A DNA stretch of 64,000 bases from SFEB01 sp964612455 (GTDB taxonomy: Bacteria; Bacillota; Clostridia; Christensenellales; CAG-314). Below are positions 57,275 through 64,000 of this stretch, piece by piece; position 1 is the first letter of the stretch, and every line of letters starts with the position of its first letter. Made by a program: the position numbers and the translations under genes. The DNA lies in contig CAZTCB010000003.1 of assembly GCA_964612455.1 (NCBI GenBank), positions 4,369-68,368 on the forward strand, given 5' to 3'. The notes under the pieces are model-generated. The model was not told the DNA's origin, did not search any database, and was given only the letters and a program-made list of their open reading frames with translations.

Positions 57275-57303
57275 TTGACAAGGCAAAAAAATCAATATAA
57301 AAT
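57275..57303 (+). promoter_or_regulatory. Promoter of the ATP-grasp pair
   Basis: TTGACA (57275-57280), 17-base spacer, TAAAAT (57298-57303). The start would be near 57310, within or next to GAGGTGA, leaving a leader of about 10 bases. Confidence 0.65.
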
Positions 57304-57319
57304 AACTGAGGTGATTGAT

Positions 57320-58195
57320 ATGAAAAAGGATATTAACGGTACGATTATTATCAACGACATGCATGTTTCCTCGCCGAAATTCGTCGACACATGCAAGGCG
57401 TTTGACGCCGCTTGCAAAGCAAACGACGTCAGGCTGTCCGTAAAGACCAATTTTCAGTTTACCGATATTTTAAACGACGGATTTAAAACCGATTTCGTTT
57501 TGTTTTGGGACAAAGACGTACGGCTTGCAAGGAGACTCGAAAAATGCGGAATACGCGTTTTTAACAGCGCGCAATCGATAGACGACTGCAACGACAAGTC
57601 CGCAACTTATCTCAAATTGCTCGGAAACGGTATAAAAATGCCGCGCACGTTGGTCGCTCCGTTTGTTTACTACAAACCGGACTGGGAGACTACTCCCTTT
57701 ATATCCGAGGCGGAAAAAGTCCTTTCATACCCTTTAATAGTCAAGGAGTGTTTCGGTTCGTTCGGCAAACAGGTTTTTTTGGTAAAGGACAGGCGAGAGC
57801 TAATAGACGTCGTCGATTCTTTTGAAAAAAGACCTTTTCTCCTTCAGCGTTTTATCCCGACCAGCGAGGGGAGGGACATACGGATTCAGGTGGTAGGTAA
57901 AGAAGTTGTCGCGACCATGTACAGATACAATGAAAACGATTTCAGGGCAAATATCACCAACGGCGGAAAAATGAAAAATTACGAACCTACCGCCGCTCAA
58001 TGCGAAACGGCGCTGAAAGCATGCGAAATACTCAAGCTGGACTTTGGCGGCGTCGATTTGTTGTTTGGCGAAGACGATACACCTATACTGTGCGAAGTCA
58101 ATTCCAACGCTCACTTTATCAATCTTTCAAAATGCACGGGCGTAAACGTCGCCGAAAAAATAATAGAATACGTACTCGGGGAGATAACTAAATGA
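57320..58195 (+). CDS. RimK-like ATP-grasp ligase, first of a tandem pair
   Basis: 291 residues from ATG 57320 after GAGGTGAT. The pre-ATP-grasp domain begins GTIIINDMHVSSPKFVDTCKAFDAACKANDVRLSVKTN, as in Clostridia RimK-type proteins; the ATP-grasp part has YPLIVKECFGSFGKQVFLVKD (ATP lid), FLLQRFIPTSEGRDIRIQVVGKEVVATMYR and DFGGVDLLFGEDDTPILCEVNSNAHFINLSKCTG with the metal ligands. It would form an amide by ATP-dependent ligation of an amino acid to an unknown acid. The second enzyme overlaps it by four bases. Confidence 0.85.
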   Translation: MKKDINGTIIINDMHVSSPKFVDTCKAFDAACKANDVRLSVKTNFQFTDILNDGFKTDFVLFWDKDVRLARRLEKCGIRVFNSAQSIDDCNDKSATYLKLLGNGIKMPRTLVAPFVYYKPDWETTPFISEAEKVLSYPLIVKECFGSFGKQVFLVKDRRELIDVVDSFEKRPFLLQRFIPTSEGRDIRIQVVGKEVVATMYRYNENDFRANITNGGKMKNYEPTAAQCETALKACEILKLDFGGVDLLFGEDDTPILCEVNSNAHFINLSKCTGVNVAEKIIEYVLGEITK

Positions 58196-59043
58196 AACGA
58201 GGTTGGTTGATTTACTCCTCTTACGAAGCAGAGAGAAACCGTTTTTTTGCAGACAAATTGATTGCCGCCGCAAAAAAACGCGATATCGAGCTAAAACTGT
58301 TGCTCCGCGAAAAAATACAGTTGTCGCTGACGGACGGTTTCGCCGCCGTTAAGTACGACGGACAAGTGCAGGAAAACGCACTGTTTGCTTTAATGCGAAC
58401 CGACGACTTTACCCTGTCTTTTCAGTTGGAGCAATGCGGAGTGCGAGTGTTTAACAAAGCAAATACGGCACGGATATGCAACGACAAATACCTGTCTTAT
58501 CTTTTTGCCGCACAACTGAATATCCCCGTCCCCGATACTTTTTTGGTGGATAAAAACACTGCGGATTGGCAAAATATAGACGCCGCGCTGTTTCCGTTGA
58601 TATCGAAACCGCTCGACGGCAAAGGCGGCAAAAACGTCGTCATGTTAAACTCCGTTTCGGACTTTTTGAATGCCTCTAAAAATTACGATAATCGGTTTTT
58701 ACTGCAAAAAGTCGCAAAAAACGTCGGCGTGGACATGCGGGCGTACTGTATCGGCGGCAAATTTTTTACCGCAATCAAGCGGATATCGACGACGGACTTT
58801 CGCAGCAACTATTGTCTCGGCGGCAAAGCCGTACCCGCCGTCCCCGACGACGAGCAAACGGCTGCGATAAATAAAATATTGAAAAATCTGGATACGGATT
58901 ACGTCGGTATCGATTTTATTTTTGACGGCGAAAAGGCTCTTTTTAACGAAATAGAGGACGTGGTCGGAGCGCGGACCGTGTACAACCTGACATCCCTCGA
59001 CATTGCCGACACTTTTATGGAGTACGTATCCGAAAACATCTGA
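58192..59043 (+). CDS. RimK-like ATP-grasp ligase, second of a tandem pair
   Basis: 283 residues, distantly paralogous to its neighbour. RGWLIYSSYEAERNRFFADKLIAAAKKRDIELKLLLREK is the pre-ATP-grasp domain; FPLISKPLDGKGGKNVVMLNS, FLLQKVAKNVGVDMRAYCIGGKFFTAIKRI and DYVGIDFIFDGEKALFNEIEDVVGARTVYNLTSLD make up the ATP-grasp core. In the last motif ENE/NxN becomes EIED, so metal binding may differ. ATG overlaps the stop of the first ligase (ATGA), so they are made together. Next to spoIVA; spore coat ATP-grasp proteins such as YheC/YheD are a possible parallel. Confidence 0.82.
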   Translation: MKRGWLIYSSYEAERNRFFADKLIAAAKKRDIELKLLLREKIQLSLTDGFAAVKYDGQVQENALFALMRTDDFTLSFQLEQCGVRVFNKANTARICNDKYLSYLFAAQLNIPVPDTFLVDKNTADWQNIDAALFPLISKPLDGKGGKNVVMLNSVSDFLNASKNYDNRFLLQKVAKNVGVDMRAYCIGGKFFTAIKRISTTDFRSNYCLGGKAVPAVPDDEQTAAINKILKNLDTDYVGIDFIFDGEKALFNEIEDVVGARTVYNLTSLDIADTFMEYVSENI

Positions 59044-59086
59044 AAAAACAAGCGAGGACTCAAAAAAATCCTCGCTTATTTTTTTT
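59044..59086. terminator. Bidirectional terminator
   Basis: AAGCGAGGA (59050-59058) pairs with TCCTCGCTT (59069-59077); T-runs follow on both strands. Separates the ATP-grasp pair from convergent spoIVA. Confidence 0.85.
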
Positions 59087-59098
59087 ACTTTTTAAAAT

Positions 59099-60574
59099 TT
59101 ACAATAAAAAACAAATCAATCCGCCCTTGTTTTCGTTAACTATGCGACCTACCGTCTTGCGTATTTTTAAGCGGGCATCCACTGGCATGGACGACGCCTT
59201 GTCGGACAAACTTTCTTTCGCAAGCTCGCTGATGCTCTTGCCGAACATATTGGTATTCCAGATACTCTGAGGATCGTTTTTAAACTCGCTGAGCAGATAT
59301 TGACTCTGTTGCTCTGTCCCTACCGTCGGATTGACCTCGGTAGTGACGTCGACCTTCATGATATGCCACGACGGAGCGGTTGCCCTGAGCCTTACGCCGT
59401 ACTTGGAGCCCTGTTTGACAATCTCTGGCGACAACATTTCCATTCCGTCCATCGACGGATTGACGACGCCATAGCCGCTGACCTCTGCCTCATCCAACGC
59501 CGCGGAAAATTTTTCATACTTGTTGCATGCCTCAGCCGACTTTGAAACGAAACTCATGAGTCCGAACTCGTCCTCTATCGGCACCCCCGCATACCCGCTC
59601 AAAATGCGGTAAAAGAGTCCTTCTTTTGGCTTTACGCTATAAACGATAACCCCCTCGCCGAGTTTTATCTGCTTGACGACGGGCGCAAAAACGTTTTCGT
59701 CGTCCGACGCGTTTTCCGTCATTTTAGAAAAATGTTTCATTTTGCTCATATCGGCGACGTTTTCTCGTACGGTCGTTATTATTTTTTCTATCACCTCGTT
59801 GTCGGCAGGCAAAGTGCGCATCCACTTTGGCATATCGACGACGATTTTTTTAATGGGAAACTCCTCGGTCAACGCAGACAACACCGTTTCGCAATCGTCA
59901 ACTCCCATATTTGCCACCGACATCGGCAAAACTCTTGCGTCGTGGCGTTGCTCCAACGCCTCCGCAAGCGCTTTACACTCGTCGGAATCGGGAGTTTTGC
60001 TGTTTAAAACTATTACGAACGGTTTGTTGATTTCCTTCAACTCGCCTATCACTCTCTCCTCTGCCGATACAAAGTTGGCACGCGGTATATCTGTGACGGT
60101 ACCGTCGTTGGTCACGACGACCGCAACGGTGGAGTGTTCGCCCACTACTTTTTGAGTGCCGATTTCGGCGGCTTTGTCAAAGGGCATCGGCTCGGCAGAC
60201 CACGGAGTAGTAACCATGCGCGGGGCGTCTTCGTCCGCACCGTCGCTTGCCCCGTCAACCATATAACCGACGCAATCGATAAGCCTTACGCTTGCGGACG
60301 ACGCGTTGCCGAAAGTGATTTTTACCGCCTCGTTGGGGACAAACTTTGGCTGAGTGGTCATGATTACCTTGCCGTCCGCCGATTGTGGCAACTCGTCTAT
60401 CGCTCTGTTTTTAACGTTTTTGTTTTTAATATTGGGTAACACCACGTTTTCCATAAATCGCGTGATAAAAGTTGACTTTCCCGTCCGTACCGGTCCGACC
60501 ACGCCGATATAAAGGTCGCCGTTGGTACGAGTGGCTATAGTATCATAGATTTCGAGACTTTCTTTTCTTTCCAT
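59099..60574 (-). CDS. spoIVA: Stage IV sporulation protein A
   Basis: ATPase that polymerises on the forespore surface as the coat basement layer. 491 residues from ATG 60574, almost the same as B. subtilis SpoIVA; GTG 60583 is only two bases from the ribosome site. LYIGVVGPVRTGKSTFITRFMENVVLPNI holds Walker A, IDCVGYMV the Walker B-like segment, PWSAEPMPFDKAAEIGTQKVVGEHSTVAVVVTNDG a SpoIVA signature, and the C-terminus ends KGGLICFLL. A SipL partner is present in this window. Confidence 0.95.
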   Translation of the reverse strand: MERKESLEIYDTIATRTNGDLYIGVVGPVRTGKSTFITRFMENVVLPNIKNKNVKNRAIDELPQSADGKVIMTTQPKFVPNEAVKITFGNASSASVRLIDCVGYMVDGASDGADEDAPRMVTTPWSAEPMPFDKAAEIGTQKVVGEHSTVAVVVTNDGTVTDIPRANFVSAEERVIGELKEINKPFVIVLNSKTPDSDECKALAEALEQRHDARVLPMSVANMGVDDCETVLSALTEEFPIKKIVVDMPKWMRTLPADNEVIEKIITTVRENVADMSKMKHFSKMTENASDDENVFAPVVKQIKLGEGVIVYSVKPKEGLFYRILSGYAGVPIEDEFGLMSFVSKSAEACNKYEKFSAALDEAEVSGYGVVNPSMDGMEMLSPEIVKQGSKYGVRLRATAPSWHIMKVDVTTEVNPTVGTEQQSQYLLSEFKNDPQSIWNTNMFGKSISELAKESLSDKASSMPVDARLKIRKTVGRIVNENKGGLICFLL

Positions 60575-60604
60575 ATGCGTCACTACCTCCGCTGTTTTCT
60601 TTAT

Positions 60605-60632
60605 ACATTATGCCGTAAAAAAAGAAAAATAC
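60605..60632 (-). promoter_or_regulatory. Candidate sigma-E promoter of spoIVA
   Basis: Minus strand GTATTTT (60632-60626), 13-base spacer, CATAATGT (60612-60605). Good -35 match, moderate -10, spacer one base short. Confidence 0.45.
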
Positions 60633-60683
60633 CAAAAAAAAGAAAACTCTTTCCTATACGAAAAACCTATTTACCTGTCTTAA

Positions 60684-60722
60684 AAACAAATCCGCCCGAA
60701 GGTAAACAAACCTTCGGGCGGA
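60684..60722 (-). terminator. Terminator of the zinc-ribbon gene
   Basis: TCCGCCCGAAGG (60691-60702) pairs with CCTTCGGGCGGA (60711-60722); on the minus strand TTTGTTTTT follows. Confidence 0.85.
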
Positions 60723-60734
60723 CGAGATTACCGT

Positions 60735-61475
60735 TTAATGCTCTTTATCGCAAAACATAAGGATAGCCAAAAGCCGACTCACGCAAATCAACGTGCAAAC
60801 CTTAAATCCCATACTTATTTTTTTTCCTTTTGCTACTTGTTTAAGATAGTAAACCGCGTCAAATACAATAAAAGGATAATACCAAGCACAAATAATAAAC
60901 GCGTCAAAAGTCTTAAATCCCGCCACCGCGACGCAGAGCAAGACAAAATAAATCGCCGATATCAATATCCAAAAGACTTTCGTATATTTTACCAAACCGG
61001 AGTCTTTTCGCGGGGGCTCATAAACACCGTTGTCCGCACCGGGTTTTTTCAAGAATAAATATACGTCAAATACCGCATGCGTATAAATTAACGCATAAAG
61101 CGGAACAAAAAACGAACTCGCCTCAGAAGTCTCGAATCCTGCCACTATAAAACTGAGAGAAACAAACCACACCACCAGCAACAATATCCGAAACAGCCGT
61201 GATTTCGTAAGTTTTGCCAAACCGGAGTTTTTTCGCGGCGGCGTATCAACACCGTTGTCTGCATCGATTTGACTTTTTGCCAACTCGGACTCGCACAGCT
61301 CGGTGTACGACTTGTATTCACTGTCACAAAAAGTCGGAATATTCTCCGTTTTTTGGGATTCTAACGGTTTTTTATCGACCTGCTCCGACAAATACCTCAC
61401 ATTGACAACTTTTCCGCAAAAAGGGCAAAAATCAGCGTCGTCATCAATCTGTTTTCCGCAATGATAACAGTACAT
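60735..61475 (-). CDS. Zinc-ribbon membrane protein with internal duplication
   Basis: 246 residues from ATG 61475 (AAGGAAA upstream). Residues 1-25 form a zinc ribbon (Cys3, Cys6, Cys17, Cys20; YCYHCGKQ...FCPFCGKVV). A charged linker follows, then two related units, each starting DNGV.(T/E)PPRK(N/D)SGL.K.TK and containing two helices (first about 108-155, second about 183-230). It is divergent from a small XRE gene with shared operators. The longer reading to 61565 crosses the promoter and is rejected. Function unknown. Confidence 0.75.
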   Translation of the reverse strand: MYCYHCGKQIDDDADFCPFCGKVVNVRYLSEQVDKKPLESQKTENIPTFCDSEYKSYTELCESELAKSQIDADNGVDTPPRKNSGLAKLTKSRLFRILLLVVWFVSLSFIVAGFETSEASSFFVPLYALIYTHAVFDVYLFLKKPGADNGVYEPPRKDSGLVKYTKVFWILISAIYFVLLCVAVAGFKTFDAFIICAWYYPFIVFDAVYYLKQVAKGKKISMGFKVCTLICVSRLLAILMFCDKEH

Positions 61476-61496
61476 TAATTTTCCTTCTTTTGTATA

Positions 61497-61517
61497 AATA
61501 TCCCAAATCGGGATATT
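61497..61517. promoter_or_regulatory. Inverted repeat in the zinc-ribbon/XRE intergenic region
   Basis: AATATCCC (61497-61504) and GGGATATT (61510-61517), 5-base spacer; lies just downstream of the zinc-ribbon -10. Confidence 0.5.
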
Positions 61518-61520
61518 AGA

Positions 61521-61549
61521 TTTATACCACAATGGTATAATACTGTCAA
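61521..61549 (-). promoter_or_regulatory. Promoter of the zinc-ribbon gene
   Basis: Minus strand TTGACA (61549-61544), 17-base spacer, TATAAA (61526-61521). The spacer contains the inverted repeat at 61522-61540. Confidence 0.7.
61522..61540. promoter_or_regulatory. Operator-like inverted repeat overlapping two promoters
   Basis: TTATACCA (61522-61529), CAA, TGGTATAA (61533-61540). It covers the -10 of both divergent genes (TATAAA on the minus strand; TGG-TATAAT, 61533-61541, on the plus strand). Confidence 0.6.
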
Positions 61550-61574
61550 GCATTTTTGAAACCAATTTAAAGAG

Positions 61575-61772
61575 ATGGAATTCCGACTAAAACAATTACG
61601 TAAAGAAAAAAACATTTCACAGCTGCGACTTGCCATCGAGTTGGACATGAACCAAAACAACATTTCGCGGTACGAAAATTTAGAGAGGCAAGCCGACTAC
61701 GATACTCTTATAAAGTTTGCCGATTACTTTGGCGTTTCCGTCGATTATTTGCTCGGCAGAGATAAAAAATAA
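61575..61772 (+). CDS. Small XRE-type helix-turn-helix regulator
   Basis: 65 residues, almost entirely one Cro/C1 domain: RLKQLRKEKNISQLRLAIELDMNQNNISRYENLERQADYDTLIKFADYFGVSVDYLLGRDKK. SQLRLAIELDMNQNNISRYEN is the turn and recognition helix, and the final YLLGRDKK is the common end of this family. It has an extended -10 at 61533-61541, a leader of about 27 bases and no good ribosome site. The operator-like repeats next to it suggest that it controls itself and the zinc-ribbon gene. Confidence 0.85.
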   Translation: MEFRLKQLRKEKNISQLRLAIELDMNQNNISRYENLERQADYDTLIKFADYFGVSVDYLLGRDKK

Positions 61773-61785
61773 AAATTTTTGTTAA

Positions 61786-61828
61786 AAAACACTCCGAAAG
61801 CCAACGCTTTCGGAGTGTTTTCTTTTTT
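61786..61828. terminator. Bidirectional terminator
   Basis: AAAACACTCCGAAAGC (61786-61801) pairs with GCTTTCGGAGTGTTTT (61806-61821), then C and a T-run. Between XRE and the convergent LRR gene. Confidence 0.88.
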
Positions 61829-61830
61829 TG

Positions 61831-64000
61831 TTAGGCGAGGATATAAACCCAAGCCTCGGGCTTTCCGTCGACGTAACGCCAATAATTGCCTAAATACGCC
61901 GTGCCCTCGAAATTTACGGTCGGCTTGGTGTCGCGGTAATAATATACGGTGGCATCGGTCAGGCAAGTATTGTTGCCGCCGATAGTTACTTTAGCCCACC
62001 CCGCCGCGTCGCCGCAGTAGTATACGCTCGTCAGACTACCGCAGCCGTAAAAGGCGTAGTCGCCGACGGTAGTTAATTTTTCTCCGAGTATCGCGCTCGT
62101 CAGGCTGTCGCAGTTGTAAAACGCGTACGCTTTTACCGTCGTCAGATTGGCTATATTTATTTCCGTCGCCAAAAGGTCTCCCAAATACAGTTTTTTCGCG
62201 TACGACAAGGGATTTGAGTACTCGTTGGCAAACTCGACAGAAGCCCATTGCTCTACGCTCCCCGTGTAAATCACTTGTTTTAAACCTGAGCAAAGATAAA
62301 ACGCTTTTTCTCCTACCGACGTCAAGCCGCTGCCTACCGTTACCGTCTTCATCTCCCAACAATTGTAAAAAGCAAACGCGGCAACCGTAGTCAGGCTGTC
62401 GGGCAACTTAATCGTACTTATACTGCAATAAGCAAAAGCATAAGTCCCTATGCTCAGGCAAACCGAACCGTCGTCAAACACTACTTTATTTATCCGAGAT
62501 ATATTGCTACCGGCGTGAGGATTAAACAAATAGGCAGGTACTCTCTGTACGTTTGCGCCCACGGTCACGTTGCGGGATTTACCGTTTTTCGCGTAAAAAG
62601 CGTAGTTGTCGGCACTTAAATCGGCGCAGGCTGTCGCGCAATAATTTATTTTCGTCAACGCGTCGCAACCGTAAAAGGCATATTCGCCGATATTTGTTAC
62701 GTCCTCGCCTATCGTTATACTCGTCAACATATTGCAACCGTAAAAAGCGCCGTAAAGGATATCGCCTCCCAATACGGTAACTGTTTTAAGACTACTCGGA
62801 ACGTAAAACTTTGTGGAGTAAGTACTTACGCCCGACTTGTACGTTTGCTTAATTTCAACGCCGCCGACGTAATCCGTAGTACCGAACATATTACCGAACA
62901 AGTACTTGGGCCAATCGTAGTCGGACGTTTTTTTGGCGCGGATGCCGGCAAAAGGTATCGTCAACTCCTCCAATGCTCCGCACCCGTGAAAGGCTGCCGA
63001 TTCTATCCCCGTGACGTTTTTGCCTATCGTTATACTCGTCAACATATTACAATCGTAAAACGCGCCGTTTAAAATGGCTCCGCCCGTGACGGTGACTTTT
63101 CTCAAACTTGCGGGGAAATAATAGGACTTGGTCGCACTCGTACGAGGGGAAACCACGCCGATAAAAGACTGTTTGACAAGAACAGCGCCCGTATAATTAC
63201 TCGTTCCGAAAATATATCCCAACGGAAACTGATTATCGTCGGCAGAAGTTTTTCCCGCCGTCGCGCCGACAAACGGTATAGTGATTTCGACCAATGCACC
63301 GCAACCGTTAAACGCACCTTCGCCGATGCTCGTTACGCTGTCGGGCACAACTATTTTAGTAAGACTGCAACAATGCTGAAACGCATAGTTACCTATGCTC
63401 GTCACGCAGTTGCCCATGTCGACGGTCGTCAATGCATTGCATGCCCAAAAAGCGGAGTTGCCGATAGTCGTCACGCTGTTCGGAATAATCACGGCGGTTA
63501 TATCCAGGCATGCGTTAAACGCATAGCTCCTTATACCCGTTACGGGCAACCCTTGGTAAGAATCGGGTATTCTCACCTTTGTCGACGTACCGTTGTAACC
63601 GGAAACCTCGTAGTACTTTTCGTCGGAAGAAATCTTGTAGCTCAAACCGACCGTACTCGTAACGCTCGCGTCGCATACCGTACACCAGCCGGAATCGTCG
63701 ACGATATGAGTACCGTAGTTTTGCTTTAAGTCGCAACCGCATGTGGCGGGTTGCCAATGGTGCGTTTTGTCGTAAACGTACGACGAGGAGTACTCATGCT
63801 CTTTCAACTCGCCGTATTTACCGCCGCAGTCGGAACAGGTCGCTTTCTCCGTGCAGGTTGCCTCACCGCCGCGACAGTTTTCCGTTATTTTGTGCGAACT
63901 ATCGTTTGCGCATGTTTTTGCATGCGTGCCGTCGTTGTTGCTCACCCATTCGCCGTAAACGTGACCGCCTTTGACGGTGAGGTCGCTTAACTCTGTTTTG
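61831..64000 (-). CDS. BspA-type leucine-rich-repeat surface protein (5' end outside window)
   Basis: Partial: the frame stays open to the window end, so at least 722 residues with the N-terminus missing. It reads in through KTELSDLTVKGGHVYGEWVSNNDGTHAKTC..., Cys-rich HxYGEW/CTEKATCSDCGGKYG modules, then LRR_5 repeats. Two tandem units of about 100 residues each contain an FGT(S/T)(N/D)Y(T/V)G insertion followed by YGAFYxCNMLTSITIG-type repeats. The C-terminus ends YYYRDTKPTVNFEGTAYLGNYWRYVDGKPEAWVYILA, like the lipoprotein at 49253. Likely a secreted binding protein; no LPXTG or other anchor is seen. Confidence 0.88.
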   Translation of the reverse strand, partial: KTELSDLTVKGGHVYGEWVSNNDGTHAKTCANDSSHKITENCRGGEATCTEKATCSDCGGKYGELKEHEYSSSYVYDKTHHWQPATCGCDLKQNYGTHIVDDSGWCTVCDASVTSTVGLSYKISSDEKYYEVSGYNGTSTKVRIPDSYQGLPVTGIRSYAFNACLDITAVIIPNSVTTIGNSAFWACNALTTVDMGNCVTSIGNYAFQHCCSLTKIVVPDSVTSIGEGAFNGCGALVEITIPFVGATAGKTSADDNQFPLGYIFGTSNYTGAVLVKQSFIGVVSPRTSATKSYYFPASLRKVTVTGGAILNGAFYDCNMLTSITIGKNVTGIESAAFHGCGALEELTIPFAGIRAKKTSDYDWPKYLFGNMFGTTDYVGGVEIKQTYKSGVSTYSTKFYVPSSLKTVTVLGGDILYGAFYGCNMLTSITIGEDVTNIGEYAFYGCDALTKINYCATACADLSADNYAFYAKNGKSRNVTVGANVQRVPAYLFNPHAGSNISRINKVVFDDGSVCLSIGTYAFAYCSISTIKLPDSLTTVAAFAFYNCWEMKTVTVGSGLTSVGEKAFYLCSGLKQVIYTGSVEQWASVEFANEYSNPLSYAKKLYLGDLLATEINIANLTTVKAYAFYNCDSLTSAILGEKLTTVGDYAFYGCGSLTSVYYCGDAAGWAKVTIGGNNTCLTDATVYYYRDTKPTVNFEGTAYLGNYWRYVDGKPEAWVYILA

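Overview
The window looks like part of the chromosome of an endospore-forming, low-to-mid GC member of the Bacillota, most likely an uncultured gut Clostridia lineage. The evidence is a dense set of sporulation genes (spo0A, spoIIR, spoIVFA-like/spoIVFB, spoIVA, sipL, sleB-ypeB, a pdaB-like deacetylase), Clostridia-type vitamin uptake by ECF S components, a probable PPi-dependent phosphofructokinase, and BspA-type leucine-rich-repeat surface proteins. Almost all genes are ordinary chromosomal ones. I see no rRNA operon, insertion sequence, prophage or CRISPR array. Species assignment is not possible from the sequence alone.

Layout. 0-10 kb: nucleotide housekeeping (yfbR, mutT, a cytidylate-kinase-like protein), a TPP-riboswitch-controlled thiamine S component (thiT), degV, and a ribbon-helix-helix protein plus clpB operon. 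10-20 kb: a membrane-anchored SH3b-type protein, then a compact minus-strand run ribU-tsaE-tsaB-rimI-hydrolase-murF-ddl, with ribU behind an FMN riboswitch, followed by queT and a SHOCT membrane protein preceded by a short overlapping uORF. 20-30 kb: uvrB-uvrA, a probable pantothenate S component with coaX, the germination pair sleB-ypeB, spoIIR and ispE. 30-40 kb: a beta-helix carbohydrate-binding lipoprotein, sipL, veg, a spo0A homologue, tRNA-Leu with a duplicated 3' end, an ArsR/nitroreductase pair, tRNA-Ala/tRNA-Ile, the phosphofructokinase and tRNA-Arg. 40-51 kb: a zinc protease, a SLOG protein, rho, a two-OB ssb, a pdaB-like gene, divergent gap and fba, and a two-gene operon for a novel secreted protein and a BspA-like lipoprotein. 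51-64 kb: an antiporter, the conserved block minD-spoIVFA-spoIVFB-TIGR03960-DUF2344, a tandem pair of RimK-like ATP-grasp ligases next to spoIVA, a zinc-ribbon/XRE divergent pair, and a large BspA-like protein cut by the window end.

How the genes fit together. Four vitamin or precursor uptake S components (thiamine, riboflavin, queuosine precursor, pantothenate) lie within 26 kb and suggest dependence on external cofactors. The energizing EcfA/EcfT module is not in the window. The sporulation genes cover entry (spo0A), forespore signalling (spoIIR), the intramembrane protease of the sigma-K checkpoint (spoIVFA/FB), coat basement assembly (spoIVA and sipL, as in Clostridioides difficile) and germination (sleB/ypeB).

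The most unusual observations are: (1) the Spo0A homologue has Gln where the phosphorylated Asp should be; (2) several genes (ispE, tsaE, queT, a GNAT gene and nearly the TIGR03960 gene) have a good -10 element placed so that transcription would start at or next to the A of ATG, with no Shine-Dalgarno, which suggests leaderless mRNAs; (3) ribU and spoIIR have their Shine-Dalgarno inside the 3' arm of a terminator-like hairpin whose U-run touches the start codon; (4) MurF carries an N-terminal multi-pass membrane domain; (5) the tandem ATP-grasp pair beside spoIVA is of unknown function.
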